Positions 7,385-13,859 of a DNA stretch of 22,529 nucleotides are shown in pieces (position 1 is the stretch's first letter; each line of letters starts with the position of its first letter). The notes beneath the pieces are model-generated. The model saw only the letters and a program-made list of their open reading frames with translations, was not told the origin of the DNA and ran no database searches. The translations under genes and the position numbers were made by a program. The stretch comes from CAYRGQ01 sp964423925 (lineage in GTDB: Bacteria; Bacteroidota; Bacteroidia; Sphingobacteriales; Sphingobacteriaceae). The stretch covers positions 1 through 22,529 of the forward strand of contig CAYRGQ010000048.1 of assembly GCA_964423925.1 (NCBI GenBank), read 5' to 3'.

Positions 7385-8437
7385 ATGTTTAGTCGACTGG
7401 AACAGGCAGGGGGGCGCGAGATTATCGCCGGAGGGCAAGCGTACCTTTTCTTCGGAGGGACGGCCTACTTGGGGCTGAGTACGCACCGATCGTTTGTCGA
7501 GCTATTTAAGCAGGGTATTGACCAGTACGGCTTGAGCAACGGTAGCTCCCGAGCAAACAACGTCCAGCTAGCGATCTACCCGGCCGCGGAGGCGGTGGCT
7601 GCTGAGCGGTTTGGTGCCGAAGATGCGCTACTTCTTTCGAGTGGTTTTTTGGCGGCGCAGGTGGCGGTTCGCCATCTCGCGCCGCACTATGAGGAATTAC
7701 ATTACGCGCCGCTTAGTCACCCGGCGCTGTGGACGGGCGCAGATCCAGGCGTCGGTGCTCGTGATTTCAAAAGCTGGCAAGGTCAGCTGGTGGAACACAT
7801 CAGCCGAAGCCGCAAAAAGAGCTTTCTAATCATCAGCAACACCTTGGATATGTTAAGGCCTGAACGTTATGATTTCAGCGTTTTTGACAGCCTTCGTCCA
7901 GGTCAAAACGTTCATTTTTTGCTGGATGATTCGCACGGGTTGGGCGTGCTCGACTGCGGGGATACGGTTCATTCGCTTCGCAGTCGCGGGTTTCGCGTGA
8001 CGGTCGTAGCCTCGATGGCGAAGGCGCTGGGCGTCGATGCCGGGTTGGTCCTTGCCGATGGCGAGACCATTACGATGTTGCGAGCGACCCAAGCTTTCCG
8101 CGGCGCTTCGCCACCATCGCCTGCCGCCCTGTATGCCTTTGTGCATGGTGGAGATATCTATAAGGAACGGCTCGGCCAGCTTCGCGAAAACATCGCGCGT
8201 TTCGTGACGGGGATTGACCAGGGGCGGTTCCAATTCATTTCCCAATTTCCGGTGTTCTTCAGTACGGACCAGACCCTTTATGCTCGCTTGGTCAAGGCGG
8301 GCGTTCTGATTTCAAGTTTCCCGTATCCTTCACCTACCGACCCACTCTACAACCGTATTGTCATCAGTGCGGCGCATACGGATGAAGATATTCGGAAGCT
8401 GCTTCACGTCCTCGGCGAACTTGCGCGGGGCACATAG
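7385..8437 (+). CDS. alpha-oxoamine synthase-like PLP enzyme (BioF/KBL-type fold)
   Basis: A 350-residue fold-type I PLP protein related to 8-amino-7-oxononanoate synthase and 2-amino-3-ketobutyrate CoA ligase. Those enzymes condense an amino acid with an acyl-CoA with loss of CO2. The PLP features are clear: SSGFLAAQ near residue 85, DDSHGLGVL at residues 181-189 (family DEAHxxG; Asp contacting the ring nitrogen, His alongside), and SMAKALG with the Schiff-base Lys213. The N-terminus is about 20-30 residues shorter than usual, because the family's NYLGL-type segment is already at residues 26-31. The region that is normally SGNTxxHxxLE reads NNVQLAIYPAAEA. No biotin or threonine genes are nearby. 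The reaction is therefore open; the fold is confident. It lies 22 bases after pgi. Confidence 0.8.
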   Translation: MFSRLEQAGGREIIAGGQAYLFFGGTAYLGLSTHRSFVELFKQGIDQYGLSNGSSRANNVQLAIYPAAEAVAAERFGAEDALLLSSGFLAAQVAVRHLAPHYEELHYAPLSHPALWTGADPGVGARDFKSWQGQLVEHISRSRKKSFLIISNTLDMLRPERYDFSVFDSLRPGQNVHFLLDDSHGLGVLDCGDTVHSLRSRGFRVTVVASMAKALGVDAGLVLADGETITMLRATQAFRGASPPSPAALYAFVHGGDIYKERLGQLRENIARFVTGIDQGRFQFISQFPVFFSTDQTLYARLVKAGVLISSFPYPSPTDPLYNRIVISAAHTDEDIRKLLHVLGELARGT

Positions 8438-8458
8438 ATTATCCGTGCTGGGCAGGAC

Positions 8459-8489
8459 TTGTTTTCATTTGCTTTTTGGGGTACCTTTG
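8459..8489 (+). promoter_or_regulatory. Bacteroidota-type promoter (TTG-N20-TACCTTTG) with no obvious gene
   Basis: TTG at 8459-8461 and TACCTTTG at 8482-8489 are 20 bases apart, an exact match to the phylum's -33/-7 layout and the same spacing as the accB promoter in this window. It starts just after the stop of the PLP enzyme and would begin transcription near 8495, more than 200 bases before HU. It may make a long HU leader, a small RNA or a very small peptide. Confidence 0.6.
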
Positions 8490-8513
8490 CGCTTCGTTAT
8501 ACCGCGCGTACGA

Positions 8514-8582
8514 ATGGAGCGCCTCCGGGGTGGCTGCGTGGGGAAAGGTCGCGAATTTAGGTGCTTGATTTCCAAAATCTAA
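8514..8582 (+). CDS. possible 22-residue micro-ORF
   Basis: An ATG-started frame of 22 codons begins about 20 bases after the expected start of transcription from the promoter at 8459-8489. The peptide starts MERLRGGCVGKGREF and is basic, with two cysteines. I recognise no family. The only support is its position after a good promoter; a small RNA or untranslated leader is at least as likely. The DNA here also holds GGAG-CGC-CTCC (8516-8526). Confidence 0.15.
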   Translation: MERLRGGCVGKGREFRCLISKI

Positions 8583-8631
8583 AACGTTTAAAAAAAGCTG
8601 GATTTTATTTTAAGAAGTCATTTTAAAGCGA

Positions 8632-8639
8632 TACTTTTG
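8632..8639 (+). promoter_or_regulatory. HU promoter, -7 element
   Basis: TACTTTTG is a perfect TAnnTTTG match about 60 bases before the HU start codon. Twenty bases upstream stands TTT rather than TTG, in an A/T-rich stretch. It is likely to be the main promoter of the HU gene. Confidence 0.55.
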
Positions 8640-8700
8640 CATCCCCATCATTTAGCGGGCTTAAGGGTTGAAAAATAAATAATTACATAAAAATATAGAC

Positions 8701-8994
8701 ATGACTAAAGCAGAAATTATCGCGGAAATCGCTAACAAAACCGGATTGGAGAAAGTAGACGTTCAAGAAACGGTAGAAGCTTTCTTCAAGGTAGTGAAGA
8801 ATGCCATGATTGGGGGTGACAACGTGTATGTGCGGGGTTTTGGCAGTTTTGTCGTTAAGAAGCGTGCAGAGAAGACCGCGCGTAATATTTCTAAGAATAC
8901 CGCGATTATCATTCCGGAGCACTATGTGCCCAGTTTCAAGCCTGCTAAAATATTCGTAGAAAAAGTTAAGGCCGGAAACGCGGTTAAGAAGTAA
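8701..8994 (+). CDS. HU/IHF-family DNA-binding protein
   Basis: A 97-residue histone-like nucleoid protein that binds and bends DNA as a dimer. It begins MTKAEIIAEIANKTGL, the standard HU N-terminal helix pair. The family core follows (VYVRGFGSFVVKKRAEKTAR, residues about 43-62), with the DNA-contacting beta-arm in the middle. The PSFKPAKIFVEKV segment near the end matches the HU/IHF C-terminal helix, which is normally around KP-G-K-L. The arm reads NISKNTAIIIPEHYVP instead of the usual NPxTGxxIxIPA, a common Bacteroidota form. There are two candidate promoters upstream. A TPR protein follows after 43 bases. Confidence 0.93.
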   Translation: MTKAEIIAEIANKTGLEKVDVQETVEAFFKVVKNAMIGGDNVYVRGFGSFVVKKRAEKTARNISKNTAIIIPEHYVPSFKPAKIFVEKVKAGNAVKK

Positions 8995-9037
8995 TCTGAA
9001 ATCACTCCGTTTAGTCAAATAAAAGCCATATTGCCTT

Positions 9038-9868
9038 ATGCATAAAACCAACCAGATCGCTGTTATTTCAGGCATCGTCATCCTAATGGCGGTGTTGTTG
9101 GCACAACCGATCAAAGGTTTGGTTAATGAGGATGCAGGCGCCACGCCAGAGGCTGCAGCCGAGGCGGCCCTTGATTTCGAACAGGTATCCCAAGCGGCCA
9201 AGCAGGGATTGAATCCCAGCTTGATTAGCGAAATAACTACGTTGGAAAGCCAGCTGAAAGGCATGGAAGGGGAGCAACGGATAGTACAGCTGCAAATGAT
9301 TGCCCAGAAATGGGATGACGTCAACCGTCCTGCACCGATGGCCTACGCTTATCAGGAATTGGCTGAAGCCACCGGGAAATTCGATTATTGGCTGCAGGCC
9401 GGCGATGCATATCGGCAGGCGTACACCAACCTGAGTGACACCGCGCTTGCCCAGGTTTTTACCAATCGAGCCATCAATGCATACGAGCAGGCATTGCAAC
9501 TAGACGGGAACAACCTGGACGCCAAAACCGGTTTGGGAAGCGCCTACGTAAGTGGATCGCCAAATCCGATGGCTGGTATCACGTTGTTGCAAGAAGTGGT
9601 CAAGGCTGATCCGAAACATATCCAGGCGAATAAGGCTTTGGGGCTGTTTTCCATGCAGTCTAGGCAGTTCGATCGGGCCATCGACCGGTTTAATACCGTG
9701 GTAGAGCTCGCGCCCGATGCCGAATCCTATTTTTATTTGGCAACCAGTTATGAAAACATTGGGTTGAACCGCGAGGCGATTGAAGCGTTTGAAAAGAGCA
9801 AGCAACTCGCTGCGGACCCGACCCTCACACAGTTCATCGACAGGAAAATCGAAGAACTGAATAAATAA
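9038..9868 (+). CDS. membrane-anchored tetratricopeptide-repeat protein
   Basis: A 276-residue protein with a short charged N-terminus and one hydrophobic segment (residues about 7-24, IAVISGIVILMAVLLAQP). This is probably an uncleaved anchor placing the rest in the periplasm. After an Ala/Glu-rich linker (31-56), residues about 100-260 carry tandem TPR-like helix pairs: AGDAYRQAY, NRAINAYEQALQLDGNNLDA, LGSAYVS, LLQEVVKADPKHIQANKALG, FDRAIDRFNTVVELAPDAES and NREAIEAFEKSKQLA. TPRs are protein-binding scaffolds; no catalytic motif is seen. It lies between HU and a very basic 29-residue protein, on the same strand with short gaps, so they may be cotranscribed. Its partner is unknown. Confidence 0.8.
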   Translation: MHKTNQIAVISGIVILMAVLLAQPIKGLVNEDAGATPEAAAEAALDFEQVSQAAKQGLNPSLISEITTLESQLKGMEGEQRIVQLQMIAQKWDDVNRPAPMAYAYQELAEATGKFDYWLQAGDAYRQAYTNLSDTALAQVFTNRAINAYEQALQLDGNNLDAKTGLGSAYVSGSPNPMAGITLLQEVVKADPKHIQANKALGLFSMQSRQFDRAIDRFNTVVELAPDAESYFYLATSYENIGLNREAIEAFEKSKQLAADPTLTQFIDRKIEELNK

Positions 9869-9897
9869 TTATTACGTATACTAAAACATTTTAAGCT

Positions 9898-9987
9898 ATG
9901 CCAAGCGGTAAAAAAAGAAAAAGACACAAGATGGCTACTCACAAACGCAAGAAGCGTTTGCGCAAGAACCGTCACAAGAAGAAATAA
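9898..9987 (+). CDS. 29-residue very basic protein, likely ribosome-associated
   Basis: An ATG-started 29-codon gene, MPSGKKRKRHKMATHKRKKR followed by nine more residues. Seventeen of the 29 residues are Lys or Arg and three are His, with no acidic residue. Such composition is typical of very small ribosomal proteins that thread through rRNA. I associate the MPSGKKRKRHK opening with a conserved small Bacteroidota protein. A phylum-specific ribosomal protein (bL38) was described from the Flavobacterium johnsoniae ribosome, and I cannot confirm from sequence alone that this is the same. It starts 29 bases after the TPR gene, with A/T-rich DNA and no Shine-Dalgarno before it. It is too short for many gene finders. 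The alternative is a chance A-rich frame, which the ordered repeat of K/R/H codons makes unlikely. Confidence 0.7.
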   Translation: MPSGKKRKRHKMATHKRKKRLRKNRHKKK

Positions 9988-10114
9988 GTTCGTACACGAT
10001 AGCATTAGCGACGCTAAAGGCTGCCTGCCGGTTCTGAGGTATATAAAAGAGCGTGTCCGTTGGGCGCTTCGCAGACTCTAGCTCGAAAAATCGGGTCATG
10101 CTGTATTTAGCGTC

Positions 10115-10148
10115 GTGCGTTTCTGCCACGCTCGGCGTGGCGACGCAC
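10115..10148. repeat. strong two-part hairpin in the rng upstream region
   Basis: The outer stem GTGCGT/ACGCAC (10115-10120 and 10143-10148) encloses a small internal loop. An inner perfect 7-bp stem GCCACGC/GCGTGGC follows, closed by the triloop TCG. Thirteen G/C-rich pairs in 34 bases is unusually stable for spacer DNA. No T-run follows, so a folded RNA element is more likely than an intrinsic terminator. Confidence 0.55.
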
Positions 10149-10491
10149 AATGCGTGAGTTAGGAACTTTATGGTTTTATCCATAGCAGTGATCGAGTAAT
10201 GCGCGTAGGCGTAGTAGTTTAATGAAGACTTCGATCTTGTCGACTAGGAGTGCATAGCCCTGCACGCGTGGCACCTCGCTGTTCTGTACGGAGGTCAGTA
10301 CGCAAGGGTGGTTCCGAATGTCGCATCATCTGTATCTTTTTTTGGATGCAAGCCCGGGCCAGTAGCCTGGCATAGGCTGGTGAGCATAAACCGTTTGGTC
10401 TTGTTTCACTCCCGGGACCTCGTCCATCCATTAGTCTTATTACGAAGGCTTCTATCCCTAGAGGCTGTCTAGTGAGCATTTCCCGGCTGCT

Positions 10492-10506
10492 ATGAAAAAG
10501 AAGTAG
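10492..10506 (+). other. ATG-AAA-AAG-AAG-TAG mini-frame just before rng
   Basis: An ATG followed by three lysine codons and an amber stop lies in the same frame as rng, with one codon (CTG) between the stop and the rng TTG start. It could act as a translated leader that delivers ribosomes to the weak TTG start, or be a relic of an older ATG start. It is short enough to be chance. Confidence 0.3.
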
Positions 10507-10509
10507 CTG

Positions 10510-12063
10510 TTGGTAAAGGAATTAATCATTGACGCTGCTCCCGATAAGGGAGTGACCATTGCTTTACTTCAGGATAAACAACTTGTCGAGCTTAATAAGG
10601 AGCAGGCCAACAACAATTATGCGGTTGGCGACATCTATTTCGGGCGGATTAAGAAAATCATGCCCGGGCTCAATGCGGCATTCGTGGACGTCGGTTATTC
10701 CAAAGATGCATTCTTGCATTATTTGGATCTCGGCCCGCAAGTGCAGTCGCTGATTAAGTTGACCAAGATAGTAAAGAACGGCAGTTATAAAGAAAAACTG
10801 CTAGGCAGTCTGAAGCTGGAGAAGGACATCAATAAGGCGGGCAAGATTTCTGAAGTGCTGACCAGAAACATGATGTTGCCCGTGCAGATTGCTAAGGAGC
10901 CGATATCGACTAAGGGACCTCGTCTAAGCTCGGACCTCTCCATTGCGGGGCGGTTCGTTGTGTTGGTGCCGTTCTCTAGTGCCGTGTCGATTTCCAAAAG
11001 GATCAAAGGAAACACGGAGCGTAATCGGCTCAAAAAAATCGTGGAGGGCATAAAACCTCCTAATTTTGGGGTTATTATTCGCACCGTGTCTGAGGGCAAG
11101 GGCGTAGCCGAGCTGCAGAAGGATTTGCTGGATCTGATCGAGAAGTGGGAACTGTTTACACAAAGGCTGCGGACCGTAGAACCCCCCCAGAAGATTTTAG
11201 GCGAGATGGATCGCACTTCGACGATCTTGCGCGACCTGCTTACAGACGAATTCACGCACATTCATGTCAATGACCCGCTCATCTATGAAGAGACGCGGTC
11301 ATACGTGCAGGAGATCTCACCTGATTTGGAGAAGATCGTTAAGCTGTACAAGCACAAGGAGCATATTTTCGAGCATTTTGGCGTAGAACGACAGATCAAA
11401 GCCGCCTTCGGCAAAACGGTCAATCTACAAGGGGGTGCCTATTTGGTTATCGAGCATACGGAAGCCCTACACGTCATCGACGTGAACAGTGGCAATCGTA
11501 CAGCCAACAAGGAGAACCAAGAAGAAAACGCACTCCAGGTGAACATGGAAGCCGCCAAGGAAATCGCCCGGCAGTTGCGCCTGCGCGATATGGGGGGTAT
11601 CGTGGTCATCGACTTCATCGATATGCACAAGGCGGCAAACCGCAAGGAGCTGTATACGCATCTCAAGCAGTGCATGGCCACCGACCGGGCTCGGCACACG
11701 ATCCTGCCACCCAGCAAGTTTGGCTTGGTGCAGATTACTCGCCAGCGGGTGCGCCCGGAAATGAACATCGTCACCGCGGAACGTTGCCCAGCATGCGACG
11801 GCACGGGCGAAATTCGGTCGAGCATCGTGCTTATGGATGACATTGAAAGCAACTTGGCCTTCATTCTCCAAGAACAAAACGAACCGAGCGTGACGTTATG
11901 CGTTCACCCTTATATTTACGCGTTTATCAAGTCCGGCTTGTTCAATAGGCAATGGAAGTGGCTCTTTAAGTACGGCAAATGGATTAAGGTGAATTCGGTA
12001 TCGTCATACTACCTTACCGAATTCCATTTCTACAACGCCAAAGACGTAGAGATTAAACTCTGA
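10510..12063 (+). CDS. rng: ribonuclease G/E family endoribonuclease
   Basis: A 517-residue RNase G/E protein, an Mg-dependent 5'-end-sensitive endoribonuclease in rRNA maturation and mRNA decay. Visible elements are the N-terminal S1 domain (residues about 36-130, YAVGDIYFGRIKKIMPGLNA onward), the catalytic domain with Asp324 (HVIDVNSGNR) and Asp368 (VVIDFIDMHK) corresponding to the RNase E metal aspartates, and the zinc-link CPACDGTG (Cys426, Cys429) that supports dimerisation. The C-terminus ends soon after, with no RNase E-type scaffold tail, so it is G-like in length. The start must be the TTG at 10510: an in-frame TAG stands at 10504 and the next Met is at residue 51. A strong terminator overlaps the stop codon. 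Confidence 0.95.
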   Translation: MVKELIIDAAPDKGVTIALLQDKQLVELNKEQANNNYAVGDIYFGRIKKIMPGLNAAFVDVGYSKDAFLHYLDLGPQVQSLIKLTKIVKNGSYKEKLLGSLKLEKDINKAGKISEVLTRNMMLPVQIAKEPISTKGPRLSSDLSIAGRFVVLVPFSSAVSISKRIKGNTERNRLKKIVEGIKPPNFGVIIRTVSEGKGVAELQKDLLDLIEKWELFTQRLRTVEPPQKILGEMDRTSTILRDLLTDEFTHIHVNDPLIYEETRSYVQEISPDLEKIVKLYKHKEHIFEHFGVERQIKAAFGKTVNLQGGAYLVIEHTEALHVIDVNSGNRTANKENQEENALQVNMEAAKEIARQLRLRDMGGIVVIDFIDMHKAANRKELYTHLKQCMATDRARHTILPPSKFGLVQITRQRVRPEMNIVTAERCPACDGTGEIRSSIVLMDDIESNLAFILQEQNEPSVTLCVHPYIYAFIKSGLFNRQWKWLFKYGKWIKVNSVSSYYLTEFHFYNAKDVEIKL

Positions 12064-12097
12064 AAAAAGCGGCCTTTCATCGAAGGCCGCTTTTTTT
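12063..12097. terminator. bidirectional intrinsic terminator after rng
   Basis: A perfect stem GCGGCCTT/AAGGCCGC (12069-12076 and 12083-12090) with a 6-base loop is flanked by A6 on the left and T7 on the right. It is a classic rho-independent terminator able to work in both directions. It starts within the rng stop codon. Confidence 0.95.
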
Positions 12098-12300
12098 GTG
12101 CAGGCACGGTACTACGCTAGTGAGCAGGTCACGAGCAGCTTTGCAGTAGGGAGTGTTAGCTACAGGCAAGGGTGTGATGGGAGAGGACGAAACGGGAAAT
12201 AAATCCGTGGCTACTACTCGATTGTTTTATAGGCGGGTGTGGTTTGACTTTGCGAAGCCCGCTACGCGTACCCACGTGGTGAAATGTCATTAAAAAAGGG

Positions 12301-12308
12301 TATTTTTG
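12301..12308 (+). promoter_or_regulatory. promoter -7 element for the PhnA-domain gene
   Basis: TATTTTTG matches TAnnTTTG exactly, 24 bases before the chosen ATG at 12333. The -33 position is poor (GTG/GGT in place of TTG). The preceding spacer 12098-12300 holds no gene I can support; it contains the palindrome CCACGTGG at 12272-12279. Confidence 0.5.
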
Positions 12309-12332
12309 CGGCAAATTGTAGGTCTTGACAAT

Positions 12333-12902
12333 ATGAATGAAAAATTGAGCACGCGGAGCCAAGGTTTATGTGTGTTGACACAGCAGGCTGGCGAATTGAC
12401 GGTCTATCGCGTTGGTCCGGACTCGTACGCCGATAATGAAATCGTCGTATTGGCGTCATTGATCGACCAACTTTCGGGTGCGGTACCACTGCAAGCTGAG
12501 GATTGGCAGGCGTTGCCCACGACGATGTGGAGCGAAGTGCCTGCCGTGCAGGTGGCCGCATGGCGCGTTCTAAATCGTTTGAAGAACGAAAGCTGGGCTG
12601 CGGAGGCGTTGGATATCTTGTACCTTGATGAAGAAACGTTGGCATGGGCAAAGGCACTAGGCGAGCCGGACGAGCCCACGGAGCGTGTCGAACACAAGGA
12701 TAGCTTGGGCAACGTGCTGCAAAACGGCGACTCGGTGGTCATCACGAAGACGTTGGACGTGAAGGGCAGCAGCATCAGTGCCAAGTTGGGAACGGTAGTC
12801 AAGAACATCCGGCTGGTGGAAGATAATCCCGAGCAAATCGAGGGTCGGGTAGAGGGGCAACAAATCGTTATACTCACCAAATACTTGCGAAAACAAAGCT
12901 AG
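12333..12902 (+). CDS. PhnA-domain protein lacking the zinc-ribbon cysteines
   Basis: A 189-residue protein. The last ~65 residues (DSLGNVLQNGDSVV, KTLDVKGSSISAKLGTVVKN, IEGRVEGQQIVILTKYLRK) match the PhnA/YjdM C-terminal SH3-like domain. The middle (MWSEVPAVQVAAWRVLNRL, EALDILYLDEETLAWAK) matches the longer Bacteroidota form. In that form the N-terminal part normally carries a CxxC...CxxC zinc ribbon. Here only Cys13 remains: the first pair reads CVLT, and the second reads without cysteine in VVLASLIDQ. Despite the historical phn name, no phosphonate role is established for the family, and none is claimed. The ATG at 12333 was preferred over a TTG at 12306, which lies inside the promoter element. 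Confidence 0.8.
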   Translation: MNEKLSTRSQGLCVLTQQAGELTVYRVGPDSYADNEIVVLASLIDQLSGAVPLQAEDWQALPTTMWSEVPAVQVAAWRVLNRLKNESWAAEALDILYLDEETLAWAKALGEPDEPTERVEHKDSLGNVLQNGDSVVITKTLDVKGSSISAKLGTVVKNIRLVEDNPEQIEGRVEGQQIVILTKYLRKQS

Positions 12903-13105
12903 GCGATAGCCCGCGTTTGCAGGCCATATTTGCTGCGGTGTTTGTTAGTGGGCGTTTTGTGGATGTGGATTGAAAAATTCCGTTGGGAATATCCCGCTAC
13001 CACGGCGTTGTGTTTTTATGTCCGGCCGTTGTGCGTCAATCGCTAGCGGCGGATTGGAAGGAAACAGGACGAGTCGTCATGTGTACCACGTCAGGTAACA
13101 CCGTC

Positions 13106-13136
13106 TTGCAAAACACTCGGATTTTCGTTAAAATTG
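13106..13136 (+). promoter_or_regulatory. promoter for queH (TTG-N20-TAAAATTG)
   Basis: TTG at 13106-13108 and TAAAATTG at 13129-13136 are 20 bases apart; the -7 element differs from TAnnTTTG at one base. Transcription would start about 15 bases before the ATG at 13158. The 255-base spacer between the PhnA-domain gene and queH holds no other supported feature. Confidence 0.55.
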
Positions 13137-13157
13137 CACCTCAAACTAAGGAATAAG

Positions 13158-13826
13158 ATGATGGCTGAAAAGGAATTTGTACGCGAAAAGCTGGAATTGC
13201 CTAACGGGGAAAGCAAACTCTTGCTGCATTCCTGCTGCGCGCCCTGCTCTGGAGAGGTGATGGAGGCGCTAATCGCTTCGGATATCGATTTTACCATCTA
13301 TTTCTACAACCCCAATATCCATCCCCGCAAAGAATACGAACTACGTAAGGACGAAAATATCCGGTTTGCCGAAAAGTACAACATCCCCTTCGTGGATGCG
13401 GACTACGACGCGGATAACTGGTATGCGCGCGCCAAAGGTATGGAGCATGAGCCTGAGCGGGGTATCCGCTGTACCATGTGCTTCGATATGCGATTTGAGC
13501 GTACCGCCTTGTATGCCTATGAGAATGGTTTCCCGGTGATTTCAAGTTCCCTAGGCATATCGCGGTGGAAGAATTTTGACCAAATTAATGATTGCGGCGT
13601 TCGCGCCGCCAACCACTATCCCAATATCACTTACTGGACGTTTAACTGGCGCAAGAAAGGTGGGGCGCAACGCATGCTCGAAATCAGCAAGCGTGAGAAA
13701 TTCTACATGCAGGAATACTGTGGGTGTGCCTATTCGCTGCGCGATACAAATCGCTGGCGGCTGGAAACCGGACGGGAGCGCATCGAGCTCGGGAAAAAAT
13801 ATTACGGCGACGATTCAGCGTCCTAA
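13158..13826 (+). CDS. queH: epoxyqueuosine reductase QueH
   Basis: A 222-residue QueH (former DUF208) protein. It reduces epoxyqueuosine to queuosine at the tRNA wobble position 34 and is the non-cobalamin counterpart of QueG. The metal-binding cysteines are all visible: Cys26, Cys27 and Cys30 in HSCCAPCSGE, Cys105 and Cys108 in GIRCTMCFDMR, and Cys188 and Cys190 in EYCGCAYSL. FYNPNIHPRKEYELRKDE (50-67) and SSSLGISRWKNFDQIN (129-144) are further family blocks. The ATG pair at 13158/13161 is the sensible start, since an upstream in-frame TTG at 13134 lies inside the -7 element. The gene is convergent with uvrB, with 33 bases between the stop codons. Confidence 0.95.
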   Translation: MMAEKEFVREKLELPNGESKLLLHSCCAPCSGEVMEALIASDIDFTIYFYNPNIHPRKEYELRKDENIRFAEKYNIPFVDADYDADNWYARAKGMEHEPERGIRCTMCFDMRFERTALYAYENGFPVISSSLGISRWKNFDQINDCGVRAANHYPNITYWTFNWRKKGGAQRMLEISKREKFYMQEYCGCAYSLRDTNRWRLETGRERIELGKKYYGDDSAS

Positions 13827-13859
13827 TTTACTCTTCGCTTACCGGCATGAAGCTGGCAA

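Larger units (their letters stand above)
9988..10509 (+). other. gene-free 522-nt region upstream of rng, with several inverted repeats
   Basis: No convincing gene is seen on either strand. Inverted repeats include a strong two-part hairpin (10115-10148), GTGCA/TGCAC around 10250, GCCAG-TAGC-CTGGC around 10360, and CTAGA-GGCTG-TCTAG at 10458-10472. I looked for tRNA, SRP RNA, RNase P RNA and tmRNA landmarks and saw none. No clear TAnnTTTG promoter stands before rng (TATCTTTT at 10333 is one mismatch off). The stretch could be a long rng 5' leader, an unrecognised small RNA, or both. Confidence 0.5.

Noticed and set aside
9935..10183. 82-codon minus-strand frame in the same region
   Set aside because: Its 3' end overlaps the 29-residue basic gene and it runs across the strong hairpin at 10115-10148; no family resemblance was seen.
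10219..10479. 86-codon minus-strand frame in the rng upstream region
   Set aside because: Arg/Ser/Gly-rich translation without domain, signal or promoter; the DNA is better explained by RNA hairpins or spacer.
9988..10509. Possible SRP RNA, RNase P RNA, tmRNA or tRNA
   Set aside because: None of the conserved core sequences could be found by eye; a covariance-model search would be decisive.
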